A stretch of 64,000 nt of DNA from Adiantum capillus-veneris (Eukaryota > Streptophyta > Polypodiopsida > Polypodiales > Pteridaceae), in contig CM043962.1 in the NCBI GenBank assembly GCA_014529385.2, forward strand, positions 36,547,598-36,611,597, written 5' to 3'. Shown in pieces: positions 45,614-56,372 of the stretch; position 1 is the first letter of the stretch, and each line of letters starts with the position of its first letter. The notes under the pieces were generated by a model. That model ran no database searches. It saw only the letters and a program-made list of their open reading frames with translations, and had not been told where the DNA came from. The position numbers and the translations under genes are program-made.

Positions 45614-45685
45614 ATGCAGCTCACGAAGCACTGTAGTGGCCACAACGGCCCTCTTCTTCTTCCTGTTCCTCTTCTTCTTGTCTGA
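45614..45685 (+). other. Possible upstream ORF of the PPR gene
   Basis: ATG at 45614 (inside the right LINE target duplication) opens 23 codons ending in TGA at 45683-45685, in a different frame from the PPR coding region. The peptide ends in a Leu/Pro-rich stretch (PLLLPVPLLLV). It may be a translated uORF, or the old start of the PPR frame now out of phase by one indel. Confidence 0.35.
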
Positions 45686-45816
45686 CGGTGCTTTCCAAAG
45701 CGCGTTTAGAAGGACCCTCAGACAATCTTGCGGAGCGATGGCTCTCGCAACCCATCCCAATTTCTGGGTCGGTGAACAGCGCTTACGAAGACGAAGACGA
45801 TGGTGGCAGAGTGAGG

Positions 45817-47565
45817 ATGAAAATTTCCACCCGGGAACGCCAAAACGCAAAGCACTTGTCAGGACTCAATGGAGACCCTCTTACTTTCCTGACCGCATTG
45901 CGTGCCTGCATAAGAACGAGAAATCTCGAGAGAGGCATCAGAATGCATGCAGATCTTTTGAAGAGGGGACTGCTGGAAGAGAGCTCTCGAGAAGCAGACA
46001 TTCTTGTCAGTATGTATGCAAAAACTGGTTCAATTTCGAAGGCAAGGAATTTACTCGTAGATCTTCTTGTTCGGGATGTGTTTTCCTGGACCGATCTAAT
46101 CGCAGGATATGCAGACCAAGGACATGGTGAACTGGCTTTAGATTGTTTTGAGTGGATGCAACTTGAGGGCATCTCTCCAGATGCGGTGACATTTTCTTGC
46201 ATCTTAGAAGTTTGTGGAAGCTTGGGAGCCATTGAAAGGGGGACCCAAATACATGAAGAGGTTGCTAAGCAGGGATTATTGCGCAACAATTTGGTGCTTG
46301 GCACCGCTTTGCTGGACATGTATGCGAAATGTGGTGCTCTTAAGAAAGCCCAAGAGGTACTTAACGAGCTACCAGTGCGAGACGTGTATTGCTGGACCGC
46401 CTTAATTACGGGATTTGCCCAACATGGCCAGAGTGAGGAAGCACTTAGTTGTTTCAAAAGGATGCGAGGGGAAGGTCTTTTCCCGGATGCATTGACCTTT
46501 TGTTCTATCTTGAAAGCTTGTGGCAGTATTGAAGCTTTAGAAGAGGGGGAACAAATTCATAGTGAGATTGTAAAGGAGGGGATTCTGGAGAATGACATTG
46601 TACTTGGCACTGCCTTGGTTGATATGTATAGTAAATGTGGATTCCTTGCTAGAGCACAAGGATTGCTTCAGGAGCTTCCTGCCCGGGATACGTTCTCTTG
46701 GACTGCATTGATTGCAGGGGGCGCGGAGCAGGGGTTTGGCCAGGAGGCATTAAATAATTTTGAACAAATGCAGCAAGAGGGCATCTGTCCTGATGTAGTA
46801 ACTTGGGCATCTGTTTTGAAGGCTTGTGGAAGCATAGGAGCAGCTAGTAAGGGAGAACAAATTCATGATGAGATTGCTAGACAAGGATTACTGCAAAACA
46901 GTGTTTTGCTTGGGAATTCCTTGGTGGATATGTACGCAAAATGTGGTGCTCTTGAAAAAGCGCAAGGGGTGCTTAAAGAGCTCCCTATTCAAGAGGTTGT
47001 CTCTTGGAATGCACTAATCACAGGCTATGCAGAAAAGGGTCAATCTCAAGATGCTTTCACTTGTTTTGAACAAATGCAAAATAAGGGTCTTTCTCCGGAT
47101 GCAGTCACATACTTATGTGTGCTCAATGCATGCAGTCACTCTGGTCTTGTAGATGAGGGCCAAGTCTGTTTTGCAAGTATCAGCAATACGATCGGCACCA
47201 AGCCGAATTTGAAGCACTACACTTGCATGATCGATCTCTTTGGGCGTGCAGGGCACCTTGAGAATGCTTCAAAACTTATTGAGGCCATGCCATCTCTGGA
47301 TTTCAATGTTCTTTGGATTACCTTGTTGGGCGCTTGTCAAAAGTGGGGAAATGTGAATTTTGGGAGGTGGGCATTCGAGCATGCAGTACAGATAGATAAT
47401 AGCGACATAGCTGTTTATGTTCTGATGCGCAATATCTATATGTCTGCTGGCATGCAAGAAGACGCAGAGAAGATCGAAGCCATGCGAGTCGAAAATTGCA
47501 GGTTGAAACGGAGAGCCACGGCTACTTCTTTTGAGCATGCTTACTCAATTTGGCAGGAGACTTAA
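45817..47565 (+). CDS. PLS-class pentatricopeptide repeat protein, E-type end
   Basis: 582 residues from the first in-frame ATG (45817) to TAA at 47563-47565, without introns. The frame is open back to a TAG at 45634; the extra codons are Ser/Leu-rich, like an organelle transit peptide, so the true start may lie upstream. The body is tandem P, L and S repeats of 31-36 residues recurring every ~100 residues: ALLDMYAKCGALKKAQEV, ALITGFAQHGQSEEALSCF, PDALTFCSILKACGS, EEGEQIHSEIVKEG and relatives, four rounds in all. It ends with an E-like region (VLWITLLGACQKWGNVNFG, YVLMRNIYMSAGMQEDAEKI) and stops after KRRATATSFE with no DYW deaminase. Such proteins bind organellar transcripts and specify C-to-U editing sites, so this one would need a deaminase in trans. 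A LINE lies just upstream. A decayed relative is at 31670-37990. Confidence 0.9.
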   Translation: MKISTRERQNAKHLSGLNGDPLTFLTALRACIRTRNLERGIRMHADLLKRGLLEESSREADILVSMYAKTGSISKARNLLVDLLVRDVFSWTDLIAGYADQGHGELALDCFEWMQLEGISPDAVTFSCILEVCGSLGAIERGTQIHEEVAKQGLLRNNLVLGTALLDMYAKCGALKKAQEVLNELPVRDVYCWTALITGFAQHGQSEEALSCFKRMRGEGLFPDALTFCSILKACGSIEALEEGEQIHSEIVKEGILENDIVLGTALVDMYSKCGFLARAQGLLQELPARDTFSWTALIAGGAEQGFGQEALNNFEQMQQEGICPDVVTWASVLKACGSIGAASKGEQIHDEIARQGLLQNSVLLGNSLVDMYAKCGALEKAQGVLKELPIQEVVSWNALITGYAEKGQSQDAFTCFEQMQNKGLSPDAVTYLCVLNACSHSGLVDEGQVCFASISNTIGTKPNLKHYTCMIDLFGRAGHLENASKLIEAMPSLDFNVLWITLLGACQKWGNVNFGRWAFEHAVQIDNSDIAVYVLMRNIYMSAGMQEDAEKIEAMRVENCRLKRRATATSFEHAYSIWQET

Positions 47566-48034
47566 AAGAGTATAGGAAGAGTGTTCTTATAAGTATTGTG
47601 ACAACGTGTGCACCACAAGGCATCTTTGTGCAAAAGGTCAATACATCCTCATCAGAAAAGGAGTTCACTCACACTTATTGCCAAAACTGCATCTCAAGCA
47701 AAAAATGCAAGAAATGACCTGCTTTATTGTCCTTGCCATTTTTACATGAACCTCTGTACAAGGACAAACAGGGATTGCTCTTATGAAGTCAGTAATGGCA
47801 GATGAAAACCAACATTGCCCTTCTACTGAGCTTTTTAAGAAGCTTGAGCTCATCGAATGAATATGCCCAATACCAATGCCAACAATGATAATTGACCGAT
47901 ATTAGGCGCATAGTGCAAAACAGATATACCTTAAAATCTAGGAGGGAATCTTCACACTAGTCGTAGCCTATTTTTTTAAACATGGGCAAGTAGGAAATAC
48001 CTTGCAGTAGTTTCCTCACAAGGAAAGACAATAA

Positions 48035-48084
<50 letters not shown>
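47566..48084. other. PPR 3' flank with AC array
   Basis: No gene-like frame. (AC)n at about 48031-48083 ends exactly where the 1.4-kb repeat begins. AATAAA-like signals are not obvious right after the stop. Confidence 0.55.
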
Positions 48085-48087
<3 letters not shown>

Positions 48088-48497
48088 TACAAGGCCACAG
48101 CCACGCACTCACTACATAAGTGAATGTTTTGTTATGTATCCTTTGATGTCCTACTGCATAATGCTTCCCATGCACTTTTGGTCTCTTTCTTTGTTAGCTA
48201 TCAATCTCCGTTTGAATCTCTCACTGCTGCACTGTCCATGTGGCCTGGGTTTGAAGCGACATTTTTTAAAATCGTTGTTGCTTTTTGCGAGGCTCTTTTT
48301 TAAGCTCACTCAGCAAATCCACCTCCATTGATTTGTTGTAGTCTCCCCCAAAAAAAAAGCAGAAAAATAGCAACCTGATCTTGGCTCAAGACTGAAGTTG
48401 AACCAATGCGAATTTGTAGGGATTTACCACTTCCGATGCCTCCATACGCAAGGCGGACTGAGGTATCTCTTCTTCCTCTCTGTATATATGGTGAAAC

Positions 48498-48546
<49 letters not shown>

Positions 48547-49445
48547 AAGTCAAACAATGTTCAAAATGATGACAATCTTTGACAAAGCATGTGGTTGTAT
48601 AGCACAGTGCCATGTGGTTTATTTGTAAAGCCATGGCCCTTTTTGCATCAACTTGAACTTTGCTTGAGCGGTTCAACTCGCACTCGGTAAGCACATCAAG
48701 TGATCAACCACAAAATCAGCCACATCAACTTGGACTCATCACGATTGTGGACTTAAGAGTTGAAGAAGACATGAAGAGCCATTTTCCTTCATTTCCCATT
48801 GTCCATAGAGTGACAGTTTGATATATTTGTTGGATGTCAACATCTTCCTCTTTCACACATGTCCGGCTAGATGTGTGTGCAAAAGCAGATCAGTTGGTTA
48901 CCATGTCCGTTGGTTACCATGTCCGTCAGCGCACAATGCCATTTGTCTTGACCCCCTCACCCATCATCAACCAACAAGTAACATGGACGAAATTTTGCAC
49001 ATGAAAAGCAGTGAGAGGGTTTGATTTGCGCACTTCACACTCACGCATCAACGCCCTTGCCCTCAGGCTACAGCTGTAACTAGTTTTATTTAGCAAAAAA
49101 GTTTATATACAATTGGTCGTCTGTCTTATGTGACATAACAAGCAACGACAAATGCGCTTTTTGAGGTTGTCTGGTGTCCACGTGTGACACGGGTCTTCAT
49201 TCATGAACTTTATCTTCATGTTGAGGTCTTTTGTGGTGCTCCAAATTTCGCATATGTCTCTTCTTTATCACCTTATTGGTACACACAAGACTACTTTGTC
49301 TAGTATAGACCTTCAACGCTTTTGCATAGGGCTTAGAAAGACCAGCATAGGAGATGTAATCTCTTACGTTTAACAAAACTAAATGGAGCTATATTTGACC
49401 ATAGAGAAAAGCAAAATCAATCAAAAAAGTCCAAGAAAGAAGCAA
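48085..49445. repeat. 1.4-kb dispersed repeat, copy 2
   Basis: Collinear with 13590-15030 in the same orientation. It has a CT array at 48501-48542 where copy 1 has shorter, interrupted CT runs. Both copies lie left of a minus-strand Ty3-like element (C and E), which may be chance. Confidence 0.8.
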
Positions 49446-49619
49446 CATTCAAGTTCAGTGTTAGCGGGTCGTCACGATGAACGTCTGTAGTATAGTGATT
49501 TGGCACTAACATAATGTCAATACTCAAGGAAATGACTCAGATGGGACACGGAGACTCTTTGAGATCGTCAATCTCAAGAAGTGAACCTTAACAAGTAAAC
49601 ACACCAACTCAACAAGCAA

Positions 49620-50475
49620 ACCCGCATTAGAGCAAGCTTTCTCCATTTTACCCACATTGCCTTGGTTGCAATGGCAATTCCTACCCCACTATCTAATATC
49701 GCAACCGTCTTCACTCCTTTGTACTTAAGTGGTAAGGTGGTGTTTCCTTCACATCGCTTTCGCAGTAATCAACCACCTTATTCATTGGTACCGGTTTTGC
49801 TTGTGGTTTCTTAGGCAAGGTGTCATCCATGTTTTCATATGTAAGTTGGTCATGTGAAGAGATTTTCAACCCCATCTTTTTTAGTTATTTGCCCATTTGG
49901 CCCGATAGATGCGGTCTAATATTTAGTAGCTCTGAGAGATGAAGTGTTCATTGTGTAGGAGAAAAAATCAATTCATGCAAGCTCTTAGTATCCATCATTT
50001 TTGGTGTGGCTTTCCACTGAGAAGGTACCACTTTAACATTTTGTTTCAAGTTTTCCAATGAAAGATGGCAAAGTCTGTAGAGAGCACGGTTTGTTCTCTT
50101 CAGATGTTACGGAGCCGACATCCCCATAAAAAGATCTTATATCCCCTAGGAAAAATTCATGGTCCATGTTTATCTCAGGGATATGTGCTGATTGTAAAGT
50201 AGCACTATTATCTTTTTGGTTTTTTCATAAGGATTATGGCCACGGTTCTTCTATCTCCGGAATTGGCATCACTGCTTGTGAGCCCACCCTATTTGTGGTA
50301 TTGGCTACTTTCCTTGTATTTAAAGGTACCTCAACTCCCGGCTCTTCTTGGTTTCTGTTTACAACACCTTGGTTCTCCATTTCCTTTATTTTTTTGCGGA
50401 TTAGCACCTCCGGTTTTTGGAGCATCTGGAACATGTGCTTTCACCCGTTTGGATGAGCTCCTTGCACATTTGAAC
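49620..50475 (-). pseudogene. Element E linker and protease
   Basis: Reading the minus strand from 50475 down, decayed linker sequence (including FFLGDIRSFYGD near 50150) leads into LPLKYKGVKTVAILDSGVG near 49735-49680. That is a retropepsin active site with intact Asp-Ser-Gly, followed by IAIATKAMWVKW. Element C has the matching place as ILDGGTGVRIVTK. Many stops lie upstream, so only the short active-site segment is legible. Confidence 0.6.
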
Positions 50476-50666
50476 TGTTGGGGTATAGACGCCCGTGCCT
50501 TGCCCGACCGCCCAGAGTCTGGGCGCCCACTGACTTGTATACCTTATACATAGCATAAGTATATAGGGGGCTGCTCACTCTATTGAGTCTCCCCACCCAT
50601 ATCTGTGTATCGTGTGTCTCCTTATCTCTCTCACTCTCCGTCTATTGTGCTCTCCGATCCCCTTCA
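50476..50666 (+). repeat. Element G 5' LTR (191 bp)
   Basis: The first 100 bp match 53898-53997 closely. Ends CCCCTTCA next to the primer-binding site. Confidence 0.85.
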
Positions 50667-51997
50667 ATTGGTATCAGAGCGATAGGTGTGAGAGCGTAGA
50701 TGGACGGCTTCGCGATGAACTCGTCGGCTATGGCGAAGAGGTCACATATCTGAGCAAAGAAATAGAGGAGGCTTGTGGACAGCCATACAGAGGCTTGTAG
50801 GAGAGCTCTCAGAAGCTTCCTAGTGCTCACAGATCAGTCCACAGTTCCTCTACAGATCGGCCCACTGTGTACAACATCTTCCCTCTTCTCGGCAAGCTTT
50901 GCAACGGCTACATCGGCGACAGATTGGAGATTGGAGCTTCCATAGACATGGAAGCATTGTGAGATCGATACATTCAGCTCACCCATCGAGGTGGGAAGTG
51001 AGTTTGAGCCTTTCTATGAGCTCAAAGAAGCACAGAAGAAAGTCGTTCAGTTTTTGGCAGTTTGACAGCAGTCTACTATTTTGCTCATAACTTGAGCTAC
51101 AAAGCTCCGATTCCTAAACTTTTTGGTTCAAAATGGAGCTGGCTTCAAGCTCTACGACTTTGTAGAAGGAATCGTTTCCTGATTCGGAGTGCAGGTGGAT
51201 CTGAAATTAAAAACACAGAAACTGTTTTTCATGACAGTTTTGGGCTCTGTTGTTTTCTTTGCTGCAGACAGCTTACTCGTGCACACTGCAGGTAGCAGGC
51301 ACATATGAGGTGTTACAAAATCGGGTTTGACTCCCAGGTACAGGTTGAGTCTAGTACTCCCACAGGTGTTGCCAGTTGCAGTTGAGTGGTTCTTCTACAG
51401 TGTTGTGGCTTGCATACATGGTCTTTGAGCAGGTAATGCTCTATGTATGCTTATGTGGTGAGCAGTAGATCTTGTGAGCAAGTGCAGAGGTTGGTTGTGG
51501 ATGATATGTATGGTCACCTGTGGTACTCTTTGTGAGCATTTGCTGGACACAGGTTTGCAGAGCTTATGCATGTATGTTGAGTGTAGTTTGATGCGCATTG
51601 ATTTCTCATTGTATTGAGCTTGCAGGACAATGGGTATTTTGTGTTGATAGACATTGTGCGTCGAAACTCTGGCAAAATTTTCCCAAGAGTTTTATTCGCA
51701 TCATTCATGCGATCTAGGTAGAGATTGCAGGTTGCGGTAGAGATCTAGGTTGCGGTGTTCTCTACAGGTGGGAGATTTGTGCGTGTGTATGCATCGATAC
51801 CGCACAATGTGGGCTTGGTGATTATCTCACAGATTGTAGTATGATACTAGAGCATGCGAGGCTTGTATTGACATTGCGGGAGCTCTATTTTGGAGTGTAT
51901 CTCACAGGTTTTACATTGTGTTTCTAGCCATATTTGTAGACAGTTTCCAGGTGTTGTTGGTGAGGTGGTTTTGCTATCTAGCTTGCTACTTGTGCTC
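50667..51997 (+). other. Element G leader
   Basis: 1.33 kb from the primer-binding site (50669-50680) to the gag ATG. No gene-like frame. The length is similar to the element H leader (1.09 kb). Confidence 0.6.
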
Positions 51998-53098
51998 ATG
52001 GCAGAGACAGGTGATGGATCAGATTGTGACCTCTCACAGATGCGCGTGTTTGATGGGTCAGACTTTGCGGCATGGAGAGATTGTATGCTTGATGCATTGA
52101 CACAGCGAGGGTTGCATCGACCATTGAGTGGTGATGCAGGTAGACCTTCAAACATGTCTGACGATCAATGGCAGGAGCTAGAGAAGATGGCACTATCCAC
52201 GCTCTCTTTGCACCTTGCGGAATCTGTATATGCTCTTGTTATGTATGAGACTACTTCGAGAGCACTTTGGCACAGATTACATGATATGTATGATAGATCT
52301 GAGTCATCAAGGACTCGTGTGAGACATGTACATTCACGAGTACGCCGACAGGTGACATGTTGGTATTGTGGTCATTCTGGACACATTAGACAACGCTGTT
52401 TTCATCGTATGCGACATTGTAGGAGACATGGCAGTCTCAGAGATGTATGTAGTGATGCCATGGACTCAGTTGCTTTGACAGTTGAGGCAGATGTAGTGTC
52501 GGAGTATACTAGTGACGGGGATGTCACTTTTACCTCGAGCTATGCACGACATGCTATACATGTGGATAGTGCACTCCCTTCGCAGTGGTTGCTAGATGCA
52601 GGTGCTATGTTTCATGTCACGTCGCATCGTGAATGGTTTTATAGCTATTCTAGCGGGATGCTTGGCAGTGTACGTTTGACCGATGGATCGGTGTATGCGA
52701 TAGCAGGTGCAGGAGATGTGAGACTGTCATTATCGGGTGGTGCATCTTACTTGTTACGACATGTGCGCTATATACCAGATTTGACGGTGAGTTTGATCTC
52801 GATTGGTCAGCTCAGGGATAGTGGATGTCGGGTATCGCTGCTTGAGCGATCTTTTGCGTTGCATTTGGGTTCGCTGGTGATTGCGAGAGGTGCTAGAGTT
52901 GGCACATGGTACCCATTGCACGTAGTACTGGTGCGAGATGGTCGAGTCTCAATCTTGTTACAGCCATGCAGAGAGAGAGAGAGACCCGGACAGTCTCTTT
53001 TGCTCATGGGTTGCAGGGTGCTTTGCATGCAGTGCAGGGTAGTGAGCTCGTTGTACACACAGTTGGGGCACGACTTGAGCAGTCACACAGAGAGGTGA
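51998..53098 (+). pseudogene. Element G gag-protease, internally deleted
   Basis: ATG at 51998 (CTCATGGCAGAG). Gag starts normally (MRVFDGSDFAAWRDCMLDAL, LALHL-like TLSLHLAES, SRALWHRLHDMYD), then skips the second half of gag and reads straight into a zinc knuckle CWYCGHSGHIRQRC at about residues 124-137. The protease has WLLDAGAMFHVTSHREWF: Ala replaces the Ser/Thr of the catalytic D-S/T-G triad. A pre-integrase-like stretch (VRYIPDLTVSLISIGQL) follows, then a TGA at 53096. With the Ala change and missing gag half, no active product is expected. Codon use is GC-richer than K's or B's. Confidence 0.8.
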
Positions 53099-53897
53099 CA
53101 GAGTCAAACATGCATGCTTTGCTAGTGACTGGACAAAGCAGAGAGTCAGTTGTGCGAGATACTTCTATGTAGGATAGACAGGTAGAGAGGTCTTGCTCTA
53201 GTGAGTCAAGACAGGAGGACGTTGTGCAAGAGTCTATGCATAAGGAGTTAGAGCATGAGAGATCTAGTGAGTCACAACAGATTGAGTGGTCATGTTTGTA
53301 GTGGATGATTGCAGAGGAGGCTGAGATGTCAGCGATTATGCAGTCATTTCTTTCTATGCTCGACAGTGAGCATGGGGATATAGTTGTGCAAGATATGTCT
53401 TCCAGCAGACACCTAGAGAATCTGGTTTGCTCTGAGGTTGCACGACAGGTTGATGCGTCTTTTGTAGACAGTCAGGAGATGCATGTGGCTGACACGCTTT
53501 CACAGTCAGAGATGCCTATTGCCAGGGACATATATGTTGATGCATGCTCCGTAGAGCTAGCAGGGCTCGCTAGCATTGCATCGGCATTCGGTGGTCTCAT
53601 GTATGAGATGTTGATCTTGAGACCGGATATCGCAGCTGCAGTGGGAGCATTTGCAATTGGGGTTGTTGACTGATGATGGCATAGTGCACGAGGGAGATAT
53701 GCAAGTATTGCGTACATATTTGCAATACGTGTGCGGTACGTCTGGTGGTGTATGGACTTACACGGGAGCAGGACAACCGGATGCACACGATCATAGCCAG
53801 CCAGTGGGCATCGGTTGAGAGTGATTTTCTCTCGCCTTTTGTAGTCTTTAGACTAGGTTCCCTTGCTTAAAGGCACAGTCGCCTTTAAGTGGGAGGT
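53099..53897 (+). pseudogene. Element G collapsed 3' coding region
   Basis: Broken frames. The only assignable part is 53570-53670, resembling the copia RT/RNase H junction (GLMYEMLILRPDIA). A later LRTYLQYVCGTS-like piece near 53705-53745 corresponds to the WILRYLKGT block of complete elements. The middle is SerGlu-rich with no clear homology. Confidence 0.55.
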
Positions 53898-53997
53898 TGT
53901 TGGGGTATAGGCGCCTGTGCCTTGCCCGACCGCCCAGAGTCTTGGCACCCACTGACTTGTATACCTTATATATAGCATAAGTGTATAGGGGGCTGCT
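53898..53997 (+). repeat. Element G 3' LTR, truncated to 100 bp
   Basis: Same start as 50476. Ends at GGGGGCTGCT, after which the zinc-knuckle/basic block of element E continues. About 90 bp are missing. Confidence 0.8.
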
Positions 53998-54470
53998 GAT
54001 TTCTTCTGTAGCCTCTTTGCTTTCCTTTTATCCCGTTTGGCTTTCCATGACTTTCTTCTTGTTCTCACCGAGATGTTCTCAATTTTTGTTTGAACAAACA
54101 TTGTGGCATCCTTGGCTGGTTTGTTTTTCGTAGCTTCATGAGCTTGAGCTCGAGTCATCACCTTTAAAGGAATAGCGGGTTCTACCTCGCATCCGCTTGA
54201 AGAAGGCATCACTCCTACAACGTTCATTGTTGCTTTCCCCTTGTAACCTAGATTCTTAGCATAGTGTTGGAGTAGATGGTCTCTTCCACAATGTTCATAG
54301 AATACACATAATTTTATTTGTGGACCTTTGTTTGGACAACCTTGTGCCCAATGGTCACCTCCACATTCATAGCATGGACCTTTTTGTTTTATAACTGGTA
54401 ATCCAACCAATGGTTGTTCTTGCCTGGTAAGAATGTTCTTTGAACCATACTCCTGATTGGCTATGAACAT
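53998..54470 (-). pseudogene. Element E zinc knuckles and basic block
   Basis: The minus-strand frame has CYECGGDHWAQGC (C-x2-C-x3-H-x4-C) and a decayed second knuckle CVFYEHCGRDHLLQHY. An IPLKVMTRAQ stretch then leads to a Lys/Arg-rich block (RTRRKSWKAKRDKRKAKRL) cut by the end of element G. Positions and motifs parallel 19690-20168 and 19372-19662 in element C (PVNVLTRS, QKKKKTLRKR). Confidence 0.72.
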
Positions 54471-54799
54471 GAGCGTATTCGCATCTATGGAGTACTAGTT
54501 TTTCATGTATTGTGGAACATGTGTTGGCTAAGTGTAGTTGACTATTACTCTACCATCATTCAAAAAAGGTGTTTGTTGCCCTAGCACATGTTGTGTCTTT
54601 GGTTGAGTGCTACACCATGGAGTAGGGTGATCCCCTCCACAAATATTATATCTTCTCAATTGAGGTTGTCGTACTGTTTTGTTTGTAGCCTTGGTTTATT
54701 CTTCTAATTATCCCCTCTACTACTTGATCAATGATTGGTTCCCAAGGAGTTTGAACATCTCTCTTTGTTGTTGATTCACTCTTCGAAGATGAGTCACTA

Positions 54800-55885
54800 C
54801 TAGTCATTTTTGTATGTATCTTCAATCACCTCTCCGTAGGCCTTACAATTGTCAACTAGATATAGAGCTTCTCTAGTGACTTGATCGAATGTCGTACATC
54901 CTTTCAAATGTAGGTCCTTTTTTAGATTTTTATTCCTCAAGCCCTCTACGAAGAGAACTGATAATCTCTCATCTTGTGGTAGCTCTCTCACATGATATCT
55001 GTATATGTACTGTTTGAAGCGAAGCAAAGCTTTCTTCACTTTTTTATCCTTTTTTTGTTTTAAAGCGTAGATCTGGGACTTTGTGTTGTGTTTGATTCTC
55101 CTTTTTGAGAACTCCTCTACAAACTCTTGTAAGAGTTGTGCTATGTTTGGAAAATCATCTATGTTTAGAGGTTGGAACCACGTCAAAGCCGTTCACTCTA
55201 ATGCCAACCCAAATCCCTCATACTGAGTATGGAAATCCACAATCTGTTTAGCTCTCAAAACTTGTTTGAAGAGTGAGACATGAGCATATGGATCCCTTGA
55301 CCCATCGTATTTTGTTTTAACACATCGAGCCACTTGATATGGTCTTAAACGTTGTGGTTTAGTCACCAACCTAACCAATTCGTGGTCTCTGGCAAAGTCC
55401 GCTCTTATTCTCTCCTGTCGTTTTAGAAATCCCGGTGGAATCCTCTTAGATGTGTGCTCTGGCATCGTTATTGGCTTAGAGATTGGAGTACCCTTGTACG
55501 TATATCTCTCTAGGTCAATTGGATTGATAAATTTTTACTCACATCCATACTTATCTACCATCAAAACTTGAACTTCATGGGCATCTGTATAGGTGAATGC
55601 ATAGAGATTCTTATGGAATGACATCTCTCCAACATAGGGCTCTACACACTTGTAGAAGATATATGGATCTTCATTTTTGAATCTATATAAGCCCTCATAA
55701 TTGTAATCCGTAAGAACTTGCATGGTTTCATTGGTTCTAATCAATCTAACGTTCGGTTTGTTGATCAAAGGATGCCTCTCCTCTATGTATTCTCCCAATC
55801 CCACTATTGAAGGCATTACAATGTTTGTTGCATTTTTCATGACTCTGAGTAAAGTGGAAAACCTTGGTGGTGGATGATTTGTCAT
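54800..55885 (-). pseudogene. Element E gag with novel N-terminal block
   Basis: One frame with two stops (TAA near 55532, TGA near 55190). The N-terminal 116 codons (RLIRTNETMQVLTDYNYEGL, YKCVEPYVGEM, VQVLMVDKYGCE) match no family I know. After the first stop come a linker (KFINPIDLERYTYKGTPISK) and gag capsid blocks: VARCVKTKYDGSRDPYAHVS, TALTWFQPLNIDDFPNIAQL, LLRFKQYIYRYHVRELPQDE, LFVEGLRNKNLKK. The capsid blocks have the order seen in element C. Not functional as it stands. Confidence 0.7.
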
Positions 55886-56372
55886 GATTAGGACACACTC
55901 GAGAGTCTCGAGATAGTACTTGATAAACCCACTTTGGCTTAGTGAAACTTATCCCTTTATACCCCTGATCAGACCTCTTAGAAGTCAGGTCTTTGTGGCT
56001 TTTTGGTCTTTGGAAACTGGTCTTGGGATACCCTAAAAGTTTGGATTTAGAAAACCTGAAAATTTTCAGCTTTAAAACTTAAAATTTTTGGATCCAGGTG
56101 TGTCTTATTGCTCGCAAGCTTTCTTCCTAGCTTTACCTAACTCAATTTAGAGTTGTCAATCAAAAATTAGAGCAATTTTAGTGAATTGCACTTGAAACAG
56201 TACTGAAAACAGTTTCAGGACCAAGACACAGGAATTTTGGCTTTTAGCTTGACCTCTCGAAGGTATTTTTAGCTCAAATTTGAGATTTGAAATGTACTCA
56301 AGTATGTCTACAACATCATCAAGTTAGAAACCCCCACGATGCTAAGGTACATGGATCGCAATCCATGTTCCC
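55886..56372. other. Element E 5' side, no gene
   Basis: Presumed leader of element E. No LTR or primer-binding site could be recognised before the K-family copia LTR begins at 56373. Confidence 0.45.

Larger units (their letters stand above)
50476..53997 (+). mobile_element. Element G: copia derivative with gag-protease and collapsed pol
   Basis: The left LTR at 50476-50666 (TGTTGGGGTATAG...CCTTCA) is followed by a primer-binding site TGGTATCAGAGC at 50669, a 1.33-kb leader and a gag-protease frame (51998-53098). The right LTR starts at 53898 after AAGTGGGAGGT (polypurine) but is cut after 100 bp, where sequence of element E resumes. Integrase and most of the RT are gone. Near 53570-53670 a remnant like FGGLMYEMLILRPDIAAAVG marks the RT/RNase H border. 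Confidence 0.82.
49450..56372 (-). mobile_element. Element E: Ty3-like gag/protease remnant
   Basis: Minus strand, in order: an N-terminal unknown block and gag capsid (55885-54800), zinc knuckles plus a basic block (54470-53999), a linker (50475-49790) and a protease trace (49790-49620). Copia element G splits it between 53998 and 50475. Gene order, knuckle spacing and the basic block parallel element C. No LTR pair was found and no RT or integrase motif seen, so limits are approximate. Confidence 0.6.
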
